Source: Oreocharis arfaki
Taxonomy: Eukaryota > Chordata > Aves > Passeriformes > Paramythiidae
Length of the DNA stretch: 64,000 nt
Assembly: GCA_013398015.1 (NCBI GenBank)
Contig: VZRR01010904.1
Location: 1,139,388 to 1,203,387, forward strand
Direction of reading: 5' to 3'
This document shows, in pieces, positions 42,850-55,500 of the stretch. Under the pieces are notes generated by a model. It did no database searches and was not told the origin of the DNA. It was given only the letters and a program-made list of their open reading frames with translations. Each line of letters begins with the position of its first letter. The stretch's first letter is position 1. The translations under genes and the position numbers were made by a program.

Positions 42850-44335
42850 TGGATTTGTGAGAAAAGAATATTAAGGACTCCCATGGTCCTTGTGGGGGGC
42901 TTCAACTTGCTAGAAATTACCTGGGAGCATCACATAGCTGGTGCAACCTGAGCCAGAAGATTCTTAAAAAACCTGGATGAAAAACTTTATGAAATAGGTC
43001 GTAAGGGAGGTGACTCAGAAAGATGCCCTCCTTGATCTACTGCTTGTCAACAGAGTCGATCTCCTGAGTGGAGTGGAGATCAGCGGCCGTCTTGGTGAGA
43101 GTTTAAAATCTCTGTTGACAGGAGGAAAAGTGACAGCAAAACATCAGCTCTAGACATGAGAAGAGCAAGCATCAGGCTGCTCAGGGAATTAGTTAGTAAG
43201 GTCCCTTGGGATTTTTTTTTTCAGATGCTGGGGTCCATCAGTGCTGGTCACTTTTCAATCATGATCTCCTAATGGCACAGAACCAGGCAATTTCCAAATG
43301 TCAGAAGTCAAGCAGAGGAGGCAGAAGGCCGGCTTGGCTGAACAGAAGTCTTCTCTTGGAAATCAGGCAAAAAAAAAAGATGTGTGCCCAGTGGAAGAAA
43401 GATCAGGTGACATGGGAAGATGCTGCTTGCCACTGTAGGGGGAAAATTCATGGGCCAAAGCTCAGCTGGGGTTAAACCTGCCAGAACCGTGGTGGGGGAC
43501 AATAAAAAGCTTTTTCAAGTATATTGACTGGTGGGGTTCCACAGTCCATCCTCAGCCCTGTGCTCTTCAACATCTTCATAAATGACTTGGACACAGAACT
43601 GGAAGGAATACTGAGCAAGTTCACAGGCCCTACAAAACTGGGAGGAACTGTTGACTCCCTCAAAGGCAAGGAGGCCCTGCAGGGAGACCTTGACAAATCA
43701 GAGGGCTGAGCAATCACCAATCATATGAAGTTCAACAAGGGATAAGTGCTGGATTCTACACCTGGGATGGGGCAGCCCTGGATGTATGGACAGACTGGGA
43801 AAGCCATGGAAAGGGACCTTGGAGATCTACAGAAAGCCGAATATGAGTCAGCAGTTTTGAGTGCCACAATATAGGAGAGATATTACACAATCAGAGTGTC
43901 CAAAGGAGGGCAACGAAGATGGTGAAGGGCCTTGAAGGGAAGATGTATAAGGAGTGGCTGAGGTCACTTGGTCTGTTCAGCCTGGAGAAGAGGAGACTGA
44001 GGGGAGACCTTATTGCAGTTGCAACTTCATGAGGGGAAGAGGAGGGGCAGGCACTGATCTCTTCTCTCTGGTGACCAGTGACAGGACCCAAGGGAATGAC
44101 CTGAAGTTGTGTCAGGGGTGACTTAGTTTGGATATTATGACCCAGACGGTGGTTGGGCACGGAACAGGCTCCCCAGGGAAGTAGTCACAGCACCAGCCTG
44201 ACAGAGTTCAAGAAGTGTTTGGACAATGCTCTCAGGGACAGGGTATGACTCTTGGGGCTGTCCTGTACAGGGCTGGGAATTGGACTCAATAATCCTTATG
44301 GGTGCCTTTCAACTCAGCTTATTCTGTGGATCTGG
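42850..44335 (+). mobile_element. CR1 LINE with ORF2 remnants and large internal deletion
   Basis: The 5' part retains frameshifted pieces of the CR1 ORF2 endonuclease side (for example a frame near 42888 reading VLVGGFN then EITWEHH) and the linker after it (RRPAWLNRSLLLEIRQKKK, 43320-43380). At about 43520-43530 the text jumps to the reverse-transcriptase segment [15 protein letters not shown] (43540-43590), so most of the intervening fingers and palm coding sequence is missing. It then runs through the 3' part to a CR1 tail at about 44330. Stops and frameshifts show it is dead. CR1 is the dominant bird non-LTR retrotransposon and moves by target-primed reverse transcription. Confidence 0.88.
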
Positions 44336-44338
44336 GGT

Positions 44339-44360
44339 AGAATAGAATAGAATAGAATAG
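44339..44360. repeat. (AATAG)n microsatellite between two CR1 tails
   Basis: Four AATAG units with a leading AG. It lies exactly where the forward CR1 ends and the reversed CR1 begins, and is probably an expanded terminal repeat of the reversed copy. Confidence 0.9.
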
Positions 44361-44790
44361 ACTTAGTTTGAAGAGACCATTGGGAGGGAACTACAACCAT
44401 AACCTATTCCAACTGCCTGACCAATTCAGGGCTGACCAAAACTTAAAGTGTTTTACTAAGTGCATTGTCCAAATGTCTCTTAAACACAGGGTTTGGGTGT
44501 CAACTTCCTCTCTAGGAAGTCTGTTTCAGTGTTTAACCACTCTCTATATGCTTCCTAGTTACCAGTCTGAGCCTTCTGTGACACAGCTTTGAACCATTCC
44601 CACGCATCCTGTCACAAGGTACCAGGGAAGTCAGCACCTCATTCTCCACTTTCCCACTTTAGGAAGCTGTAGAGGGCAACAAGGTTACCCCTCAGCCTCC
44701 TTTTCTCTGAACTAGACAGATCTAGAGTCCTTAGCTGCTCTGCACAGGATGAACTTATCTCTGTCATAGGATGAGCTTGTCTTTGAAGCA
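44361..44790 (-). mobile_element. CR1 LINE 3' part, reverse orientation
   Basis: The plus-strand text follows a reversed CR1: 'ctattccaactgcctgacca', 'gtccaaatgtctcttaaaca', 'agtctgtttcagtgtttaac', 'cattcccacgcatcctgtca', then 'gtagagggcaacaaggttac' and 'cctccttttctctgaactag'. It appears more diverged than the 31.2 kb copy. The limits at the 5' side of the element are approximate. Confidence 0.85.
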
Positions 44791-45107
44791 TGTCTGATGA
44801 GTCTGGGCACACAGAATTAATAGCTGTCTGGAGCTAGTCCCATTTCCTCAATTCGTGTTATACATGTATAGATAACAACGCAGATTATTTCTTTTGCACA
44901 CTGACATTTTGCTCTTCATTTATCCGATAAAAATACAGTAAAATAATTAGACATAACCACTGTCACTCAAAGATAGTTTAAGTAGAAAATGGCTGCATTT
45001 GTTGTTATTTTAACAACTGAGGATTTGCTTAAAACTTAATGTCTTGTAGCATTGGTCAGCGAATATAATTACACTGAAATGAAGTTCCTTCTTTGGTGCC
45101 ATTTGGG

Positions 45108-45325
45108 GAATCATACAATAACTTAGATGTAAGGGACCTCCGGAGGTCATATGGTCTGACCTGCTGACCAGAGCTGGTCCAGTTAGATAACATTGCCCAT
45201 GGCTTGTGTTGTCCAGATGAATCTCAGACTCCTCCAAGGTTGAAGATTCCACAAGTTCTCTAAACAGCCTATTCTGGTGCTTGGCCAACCTTATGCAAAA
45301 AATATTTCTCCTAATGTTTAATCAA
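45108..45325 (-). mobile_element. CR1 LINE 3' fragment, reverse orientation
   Basis: 'aatcatacaataacttagat' is followed by 'gggacctccggaggtcatat', 'gtccagatgaatctcagact', 'aagattccacaagttctcta' and 'aacagcctattctggtgctt'. It is a short, moderately diverged reversed CR1 end. Confidence 0.85.
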
Positions 45326-47733
45326 AATTTTCCTTGTTTCTTTCAATGCTTTTCCATGAATAATCCTTTTTAGTGAAGTATTTGACTTGCTCTTTGGATT
45401 ATTGATTCTAGGGAAAATATTAGTTTAATATTAAAATTTTGCCAAGAATATTATTGATCCATGGACTGCCAAAGATAGTGACAAATGAAGTGAATAGGGC
45501 ACTGTTTAGAAACCTATTAGCATTTATTAAAGATGTTTTTATATGAAATGTCTTTGTGTAAGGCAATTTGTTACTGAAATGTCCTAATTTAAATGCATTC
45601 AAGACTTTTGGTGAGTGTAGTATCAATGAATGCATTGCCATATGGTTCTACTGAACTTTACCATGAATCAGTATTTCTGTAAATGCTTTAGGAATTGAAA
45701 TGCTAATAAACCTTTGAACAACGATTAATGCAAAATTATAGTCCAGCAAGAAACCTAATTTATGGAGAACTTAGGCACCATCCACTTAAGTCTCAATTAA
45801 TAACAATGTAAGTATAGCTGAGCTAAGAAGATTTTGAAAATGTTAAGTCATATCTAATTAACACTGTCTGAGGACAAATGAAAAATATACTTCCTTTGGT
45901 TTCTAGCGGTTTTTAGAAAGGAAAAGTAGTTTCTGAAACTGCTAGCCTTTTGTCTGTAAAAAGTTTCCCTTTTCTCTGTGTAAACTAAGTGACAAAAGAA
46001 ACCAATGCCTCCATCCAAGAGTTTGTTATCCCAGAAGGAAAGTTAAACTGAAATGTTGCAATGGTATTGTGTCTTTTATTACTCATGTTTCCTTCTGTGT
46101 TATTGCTGCTGTGCTAGTAAAATCTATCCAAAGTTTGGGCTGCCCATGCAGCTATTGTCACATGTCATGAACAAGTGAACTAATGCTATTAATACATCTG
46201 TCTTTACTTTGAAACTTGTATCTGAAAAATTAAATTCAGGCTGTAATTTGTTACTGATTGAGATACCTTTAAAAACAATATTCTAGGACAGTCTGCCTAA
46301 TGTTATCTGCATTGTATGTGTATGTAATGGCTGCATTGTATAAAATATATGTACAAGCAGTAAGAATTTGCAGTGGTTTGTGAAGTTTTATATGAGAAGG
46401 ACACAGAATTAAAGCAAGTCAGTTTGTCTCTTAGGACACATTCTTATGCTTGCATTCTTAACAATAATCTTCTATATTGAATTAAACAAGCATTCTATAT
46501 TGCAGAATGATGGCTTATGATAGTAAATGTAATAAAAAATGTAATGAATTTAGTACATAGTTAAAGCTTACTGAATTCAATTTTACATTGGTATTTTCGT
46601 GATCTTTTCAGTTTAGAATTCGACTTCCTTCAATTGATCCTAGATTTGTTCTCATGCTCTTTAGTTCCCAGAATGTAAACAGGGTTCAGTGGCTCTTTGA
46701 TTCTGATTCATGTCATGTTTCATGCTCCTTGGTCAGAAAGAGCTTTGCAAGAATCAGCTGCATCAAGGAAGTATTGTCTGTCAAATGAAAGCAGATCAAT
46801 CTCCTTCACTTTATCATCAATAAAATTTAAAGTGCTCTCTAAATTACATGCAGTTTATGTCTACTGCATAACTTGCTGATTGATTGGCAGGCTTCTGAGA
46901 GCACCATGAAGTAACTGCTCTTTGGGTCTGTCAAAATAGTTCATGAGTCAACCTGGAACTTAACTGACAAGTCTTACGGTCTCTCAGAATCAAAGCTCAC
47001 ATTGATGTGCCCACTCATATGTCACTTAAGAGCATGACTGTATGTGCTTGACACAAGTCTGTTCACTGATTGAAGGAAAGTTTCCAAAATTATCTCCTCC
47101 TTGAAAAAGGGGGCGGGATGGAATTGAAGAAATGAAGGGTAACTCTCAAGCCTAAAACAGATGTGGTATTAGATGAACATCAGAATTCTCAAAGAAGGAG
47201 GGCATCCTAACCTCTGACAGAAAGACTTTATTTCTTTAAATTAGTGGGATGAAAAAATTACCTTCTGCTTTCTAATAATGCATCTTCTGAAGGTCATCTC
47301 ACATGGGTATGATCAAGGCAAGGATACCTGACTTTAAAGGTATCTTTTACCTTTATTAGAAGTATTTACTTTCAGCTTTTGTATGGGGAGATAGAGAAAT
47401 ATTCCAGGTGAGTTCTTTGTGTTAGACACAGTTGCACTGCTGGCATTATATAAATAAATAATCAAAGAGGAAAATGTGCCAGAAACTATAACAAAGAGGA
47501 ACCAAGTAACAGTTATCTCTGATGATAATTCAGCCTTTAGGGAACTATAGATGAATGGATATAGTTTCATTCCATAGACACTGGGAAGGTATATGAAATT
47601 TTCTTCATTAGGCGGCATCCTCATTGCAGCTTCTCATCACAGTTTTGATGGTATGAGAGAACCTACACCAAAATCATGTTGTGAAAAGAAGGCATGGTTT
47701 ATCCTACTCCTCCATTAAGAGAGTTACGCTGTT

Positions 47734-47758
47734 AAAAAAAAAAAAAAAAAAAAAAAAA
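47734..47758. repeat. Poly-A run of 25 next to an ambiguous base
   Basis: An uninterrupted A homopolymer is followed at 47762 by N. Homopolymer length and the base at 47762 are likely sequencing or assembly uncertainties. Confidence 0.9.
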
Positions 47759-49489
47759 GGANCCTTCTCCTGTCTGTTAAAAAAGCCTCTTTGACACTTA
47801 ATGCTGAAAATGAGAATGTTCTTTTATACAGCACAAGCACTGCCCTAAATTTAATAGAAATATCTTTTTTTTCACTGTGCAGTTGTAGCACGTCAGCTAC
47901 CAAAGGAGATTGTAAAAAGTCATAGGTAATGGTCCTTAACATTTTCCCCATGGTTAAATCAATTACATTCACAGCAAAACTTTTGTACTGACTGAAGTAG
48001 TTGTGAGTGAATTTGTCAGAGTCTTATTTCTGTGGCTCTGTGTGCTCTTTGCTGACTTCAGTACTCCTGCAAGGGGCAGAAGTAAATGGTTGCACCATTA
48101 GCTTTCTGCATTCTTGGTGAATTCAGGCAGGAACTGAAACTAAGCTTCATCTTCTACCAACACAGTCACAAATAGATGGGAGCAGTTTCGCTTGCTTCTG
48201 TCTAGTACTAAAGACAACAAATAACTTAGTTAACTGAAATCAGTGGCTTCCAGCATGTTGGGTGTTTCCAGGCAGCATTTGTCCTGTTCAGAGAGAACAT
48301 TTTCCTCATCATTTCCTCATCATTTTTCTGATAGGTGCTTTGGTTGCTGTAGTTGCTGTCTGTCTGCTCAAGAGGAGGGAATTGAGGATGGAACTTGCGA
48401 AAAATAGATTTTTGGACTTAAAATAGACAAAAAAAATATTCATCAGCATTAATTTAAAGGACTGCAGTGGTCTGCAGTTCGTTGTTTGTGTCTGAAGTAG
48501 ACTCTTTCAAAGGATAATTTATCTGGTCTTTTTTTTCATTGACTGAAAGGAAAGTTTAAAGTACACAGGCTAACACCTCACCTGTATGCATCTCACAGTC
48601 AGCAATTTCTCTAACTCATTATATATTTATTGTCAGTGAACAGGGGGGGACTACAGAAAGTAGAGAGACAATGGGATGCTGAATTTTTTTAATACTTATG
48701 GCAGTAACTCATTTATGCTTAAATGAGTTTCTTCCATAATCATCCTAATTCAGAAGTTTGCCTTGAGTTATCAATTTCAGAACTGATGTTTACTGCACTT
48801 TATTTCAAGTATCTGTTTTGCCTTCTTTTCAGTAGTTTTAATATTAAAGATGCCATCTTCATCAAAGAATGGAGAAATTACAAAATTAGTTTAATCTTTC
48901 CGATAAATGATGGAAATATTAATAGAACTATGGTGAAACACTGTCAACTGGCTGACTAGCTTTTGATAACTTTGTCAAGGGTGTTTCTCTTGCATTACAG
49001 ACTGAAAATAGAAGATTGGAATTTTGAAATTAATTTTACTCCATGACTTTAGAAATCCTGTGTACCCGTAGTTTATAAATGAGTTAAGGATCAGGAAGTC
49101 TTGTTCTTTTCAAGGGTAGGATAGTAAAACAGAATATGTGGCTCCTGTCATCCAGCAATAATGTGCTCTGATGTGCTTACGATATCTCTGCTGAAAGCTC
49201 AGTCTCGGGATGTGCAACTCACAAACAAGAGTGAGAACCTTGGCCTTGAGGGCAGGGGCATAACCAGCAGAATCAGTGGCAAGGATAAGAAATTTTTGTG
49301 ATGCTTTGACTAAACAGAATGAAGGGCAAGGAAAGGGGAAACTGCTTACCTATGGTAGTAAAAAGCTCACAGAGCAAACACAAAAAAGATTTGTCCTAAG
49401 ATTTGAGTTTCTCTTTTACCCTATGTCTTGGGATTGTAAGATGAAAATTACTTATCCTTACGACGAATTTTTTTACAAATATAAATATA

Positions 49490-49533
49490 TATTATAATAC
49501 ATACATATATATATATATACACACATATATATT
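49490..49533. repeat. AT/AC dinucleotide microsatellite
   Basis: Alternating purine-pyrimidine (TA)n and (CA)n units, including a (TA)8-type core, within a longer AT-rich stretch. Confidence 0.85.
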
Positions 49534-51469
49534 AAAAATGGGATTTTATACTACGTATAATGATGTTGGAGATGTCAATGTGTAGTGCAGGTCGTATGCT
49601 ATCCTGTGTTGGCAAAGAATATGTTATTTCAAGTTGTTTTAAAACGTAACTTAAAAAAATACTGGAATATTTCAGCATTGGAGCTGTTATTGTTAGTTTT
49701 AAAGATTATTTCATATAAACAGTATTTATATCCATTATTTGAATAAGACAGTCTACAAAAGTTGGTTCTTCTGTCTCACCTTATTGCTGTGTTTGTTGCT
49801 GTTTTGCTAAGTGTCTACGTCCATCGTAAGGACATCTGTTCCCAGCCTAGTGGGACTGCGTTGCTCGTAAAATGCTCTGATGCTGTTTCCACTTACAGGA
49901 AATTAAAGAAATTAAAACTGATTATCATGAGGAAAATAAATTCGAAGTTGCCTGCAGCATGCTGCTAGTTGGGTGTTAGTGCCTGTGGGCCAGGGAAGGT
50001 TAGAGACCATGGCACTGGAATATACGCACCTGTTTCTATGGTTACTTGTGTCTGGTTTTATTGGAGTGTTTATTACAGGAAAGTAATGACTCATATTACA
50101 CAGTGGGGCTTTTTTGCATCATTTTTGCATTAACACATTAGAAAATCAAAGGCATTTAAATTACTTGGTGAAAGTGCATAAGCAGGATTTCTAAAATAAA
50201 AATGGTATTTATTCTAACTGGTCAAGGGGTCATGGGAGTTTTTAGTGAGAAATTATTCTGGGACATGGATTGAAGTACGTGTTCATATCATACTTAGTGG
50301 CTTACCATGGTGATCAAAATTTAACCTAAAAGTTAGTAGGAAAAGCCATACTGCACACCGACTTTCATAGTGTAGCTAGAAATTGATCTTTCAATATTCA
50401 GATCAATTAGATGAACAAAACTTTACTTTTTGGTAATGTTAAATTTTTCCTCTCTAATAGCACTTTCAAGGATTACTTTGTTGTTATTCTTCATGAAAGC
50501 AGCTACTATCGAGGGATATTTTTAATTTATTACATCATATCAGAATAAAATGACACATATACTGGGAAAGTAGTGAAACTAGCATATTGGATAACACGTT
50601 ATGTTTTCAGGTAGCAAGAGAGGGAAATTCATTCCAAATGTACCTTTCTGTGTTGAAATTTGCATTTTCAAGGAAGTCTGGTATAATTAAAAAATTCTAT
50701 TTTATTTTATTCCCATGTTGCCTTCTGTCTTAATTTGAGAGGATCAAACAAGACATGAAAATAAACAGATCTTAATGACATCCAAATCCCTGTTGAAGGG
50801 AATAAGAACATTTCTGTGCAGCTGTATTTTCATGAAAATGATGAAATTTGTGTGGGATTTTTAAGAGTATGAGCTGAATGTAAAATTGGATTTCATAGTA
50901 CTGTGTTCTCCACCACTAATGTAACTATAGCTTTCTTACAGCTATGCTAGGATTTTTGTTTCAATAAACTTTTCTTGGTGTCTGTAGTATAAAATGTGTT
51001 CTTCAGCTTTTTATGATGCTAATTACCAAATAATACAATCCTCTTTCTGGAAAGTGGCTCCTTCTTATGTATTCCAACCCTCATCATTGTGGGGTTTTTT
51101 TTCTATTGAATGAGGGCTTTTAATGTCAATCATAAATCTGAGTTTTGTCATGTTAGATGAGACTGTTTGCCTATCAAATCTCCCTGTTCAGCCTCCAGGC
51201 AATATTTGATACTTCAAAGTAATAGCTTTCACCTTGAAACATTTGGATCCCGATCTGCCTATTGCATCCACGATAAACCCTGGAGCCAGGTGAGGGCAGA
51301 ATACTGCTCGACAAAGCACAGCGGTGTTCACTTCACATCACTTCTGCGGGACTGCAGAGTACTTCCAAGCATGAGCAGATGTCCATGCATGTGGAACTAG
51401 ATGCAGAACTGGAGTCAAGCCCAAGAAAGTGGCATGTGGAGGAGATTGGCTTAGATGCCCACTACCAGG

Positions 51470-51730
51470 GAACAGTCTGGGTTGGAAGGAACCTGAAGAG
51501 ATGGTGTGGACCAATGTCTTGCTCAAAGCTCAGAGTTGGTTAGTCAGGGTCCTGTGAAGCTGAGTCTTAAATATTTCTAGCAAAAGACAGGCTGACATTT
51601 CTCTGGAGAACTTGATCAGATGTTTAACTGTTCTCACAGCGGAGATATTTTCCTGTGCGCTTCCTGGAAACAGTGAAGGCTGTTCCATGTAGGGGAATCC
51701 TATTAATCCTCCTCCTGATCAACCACTTTA
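51470..51730 (-). mobile_element. CR1 LINE 3' fragment, reverse orientation
   Basis: The stretch contains 'gggttggaaggaacctgaag', 'gtcttgctcaaagctcagag', 'ctgacatttctctggagaac' and 'ttctcacagcggagatattt', which correspond to a reversed CR1 of a type different from the 31.2 kb copy. The terminal octamer is lost. Confidence 0.75.
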
Positions 51731-52231
51731 AGATTTGCTGAACGCTTAAGATGTCCAGAGAAGCTGAGTCAGCTAGTAAGGCAATACCTGGGGCACTGGC
51801 TGGCTAATGAGCACAGATGGCTAATGAGCAGATGGAGTGGAAAATGAAATTTAGGCTTTCAGTGCAGTAACCCATAAAGTCTCTGCAGGGCATGTTGGCA
51901 CCCTGCTACAGTGGTAAGGTGTTGTATTAAGAGAGTAGGAATGTGATACACCAGCAAAGCTCCCTTCCCCAAGGGCTTAGGAGCCATATTTCTGTTGGGC
52001 ATTAGCATCTCTCCTCTATGGACAAGATATGAAGAATGTGCCTGGTGGCTCTGTATAGCGGTGAATCCAAATTACTTATCACTCAGTTGAACTGAGATGC
52101 TCTGCAATGTTGTGGGTGACACAGGTGGTGTATTGTGGCATTCCTTTCCATTGTTTTGTGGAAGTGGTTATTCCCTTTGATAGTTTTGTACTTGATGAAG
52201 TTAGTTGTGTAACACTTTGATGCTTGTCTCT

Positions 52232-52325
52232 GGTTTGGGGTTTTTTTGTTTTGTTTTGGTTTTTGTGTGTGTGTGTGTGTTTTTCATTTTTTTTGTTTTG
52301 TGGGGGTTGTTTGATTGTTTGTTTA
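52232..52325. repeat. T/G-rich low-complexity tract with (GT)n
   Basis: The plus strand is almost only T and G (TTTTG and GTGT units), with a (GT)8-type core at about 52264-52280. It is the strand-reversed counterpart of the A/C tract at 15.3 kb. Confidence 0.88.
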
Positions 52326-52510
52326 ACTTAGCAGTTTTGGTTTAAAACACTGGTTTTTAACTCTTACTAATTCCCCCACCCCATTTTTTTACAGAAAACA
52401 CTGTTACAGGATTTTTAGCAAGTAAAATGGTCCTTGCCAGTCTGTCTAAAAGTCTGGAGTTTTGGTTAACAGACAGAATTGTTTCTTCCTTTACAGTCAT
52501 TTTGGCATTT

Positions 52511-52532
52511 GGTCGGTTGGTTGGTTGGTTGT
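52511..52532. repeat. (GGTT)n microsatellite
   Basis: About five GGTT units, the first interrupted by a C. Confidence 0.88.
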
Positions 52533-55500
52533 TTTCTGTTAAAAACAGCGTATGAAATGGTGAATACTATAGCTTAATGCCCTCCCATTACATTATGAAA
52601 CATGAAATACAAAATTTGGTGTAGTTAATTACATAAATTAATAAAAATCTAGTGTGCCTTAAAGCCAGGTTTGAGACTGTTCTTTAGTGAATAGTTCCTT
52701 AGCCTTGTATCTTCATTGGTGTTTTGTAAAGCAATCTGAAAGTCTCAACAAATTCAATTCAAAATCGATTTCTGTAATGTTTGCAAAGGATGAAGTAGTG
52801 GTTCTTTAGTGATTGTAATGATCAGTTGGAACTACGTGTGTTTTGTGTCTGTAGCATGTATGGCATCACTCTAACCCAAAGAACCAACAAGAGTTGTGTT
52901 TCATTTTATTAATTGAAACAGAGTAACTTGGGGCTTTGTGCTGTAACATCTAATGATTTTTTAAAATGTTTTTCTAGCATAGAATACAAGATTACTCTCA
53001 ATATTACATTATATGTTAGGAAAAAGATAAATTATGTACTGTGTGATTTGTTACTTAAACATCTGATGGTGAAGCAGTTCAGTACAATGCATGAGAAGTT
53101 ACAAATTGAACTTGTTTAATTTGGTGATGATAAAAGTGATATTATACTCATTGTAGCCATTCAGAATTAAGTTTTACACAGAAATTCTAATTCTGTTGGC
53201 TGTTTCAAATCAATTGCTGTTATGTGAGTATATTTTAAGTTCCTTCATTATGAATGAAGGTACTTTATGATGAAGACATACAGGAAATGAGAAGCTCTGT
53301 CATTCCCACACACATACATTGTTTCTTTTTTCCTCCTAATACAGACTTCTTAAGAAAATATATGTTGGTTTCGTTTGAAGTGATGCTATCACTGTTGTAG
53401 ACGACTAACTTAGAGGTGACCACCCATTTTAAAATGTCAGTTTTTCTTTAGTTAGTCATTAGCATGGTCCTAACTAAGCAATTGACAATTTCCTTTGTTT
53501 CCTGCTAAGGTTTGACACGTGAGGACATTAGTGAAATAGTTTTATTTTGAAGGATGGAAAAGGAGAATTGAGAACAGAAGCCAGACAGGGGTTTTCTTCT
53601 TGATTAGGCCATATTTCTTCATTGTCTTTACTCGGTGAGTAAAATATTGAAAGTGTTTGTCAGGTTGGGGTCTGGACTGGATTGTCCATATTGTTCTGCT
53701 GCTAAGCAGACTATAAAATGCAGGTTTTTAAGGAAATAGGGAAAGTTTGAAGTTGTGCCAAAAACATAAGGAATGTATGCGTACTCTGCGACCAGGTAGG
53801 AGATACATACCGTGTGTGTGTATAGGTATCTGCATATGCAAGGAGAGAGAGAGGTTAGGCATGGTGCTCCCTTGAGCTCTGATTTAATTTTGTGTCCCAC
53901 TCAGACCTCTGTGCCCAGCAGTGTTTATGTGGAGTCGGGNGTTGGTTGCCCTAACTCAGCTGTGCTCTCTCTTCTGGCTTGCTTTTTTTGTGTCATAATG
54001 AGCGTTGCATCTGGAGGAAAAAAAAATATGCTCCCAAATTCTGATTCCCTCTATTCTTTCCATTTCCTCCTGTGCTTTTTTTTGCTGCTCCTAAAATCTC
54101 CATAAATGTCAGCCTCTACACCTTAATGCTTGTTTGTAGTGCTACACAAAGTAGCCCACAGGATGATCTGAAGGGTGTACCAGAGTTGTTGATGTGCTTT
54201 GTTTACCACTACCAGCACATGCAGGATCCAGTGATCGTGACAGAATGGCACAGTAGCTTCTTGTTACTGAGCTTGCTGGTCTCTTTGCATTCTTTCAGGC
54301 ATCCTGCTTGTCAGAGAGTGTGAGGAAAAGTGGGAGACTAAGGTTCTAATGAGAGACCCAACACTACAGGACTCCTTTCCAAATGATGGTAAAATCTGAT
54401 TATTCAGGGAAAATATATTACTTCTTTCCAGCAGACAGAGTCAGCTGGAAAGAGGCAGGAGGGAAGGGTTGAGAGAACAGGTTGTAGTCAGGGATGAACG
54501 AGAAACAGAGATTCCTGAAGGCAAGCAGGGAGGCAGAGGAGGCTGTTCATTTACAGGGATTTGCTCTTCATCCCAAGGTGTTCTGAGGTGTTGAGAGTCA
54601 AGCAGGGCAGAAATGACCTAGGGTATGTCTATGCTATCGTCTAGCTAAGCTATCCACCTTACCACTGAGATACTGAAATTGCTTGAGAAAATTAGCAGAC
54701 AATCAATCTTCAAGCAGATTGCTTTATGCAATTTGGATTTTCATTTCATAGAGTATTTTGTTTTCAGCAGGGTTGATAATGAAATAAGCGTTTGTTAAAG
54801 AATTGCAGTCCGTCTAGTCTTCCCTTCTGGTACGAGTTAAACTGTAATGGCTCTCATGGAGTGACTGCCCCAGGTGTTATTAGTTCTGTCTGTGGTTCTC
54901 TCTGTATTTTGTACTGACTCACATTTTCAGTGTGTTAGGTCTTAATATTTTTTTCCCCTGTGAACTTGTATAATGATTGTTCAGGGCACCTGATATTGGC
55001 AGTAGGTGTTTTATCTTTAATGTGCTCAGCACAATTGAGAAAGTGGATCTTTCGGCACCTTGTGGTGCTTTATTTTGGAGGAGTGGCAAATTATTTTGTT
55101 GTCTAGATAGGCTGTATATCATGTTGCTGGAGAAGCTTTCGGGACTTGCTGTGCACATCAAGAATCCACTATCCACTGTAGGCAGCAGGAAGTCAGCAAC
55201 TTTAATGACTTGAGGAGGTTTTGATTAGTCTCTGCACAAGGCTTCTTGTCTACAGTACTAATCCTTCATTTTCTGGGATAGTGTATTCAGAAAAAAATAC
55301 TAAGTGAAACTTCATCAATGATTCTCAGATTTCAGCAGACACAATGAAAAAAGGGTGTGGGGTTAACACACAATTTGCAATGCTTTAGCTATTTTAGGTA
55401 CGATATCACCAGAGATATTTAAATGTCATTTATGCATATTCTTTTCCAAGTCTAAGAACAAGCTGCCATTGGCCATGAGTGTGATATTTCAGCCCAAAGA

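Noticed and set aside
43206..43709. Open frames with reverse-transcriptase-like text as a functional RT or retron
   Set aside because: They are fragments of a dead CR1 ORF2 with stops, frameshifts and a large internal deletion.
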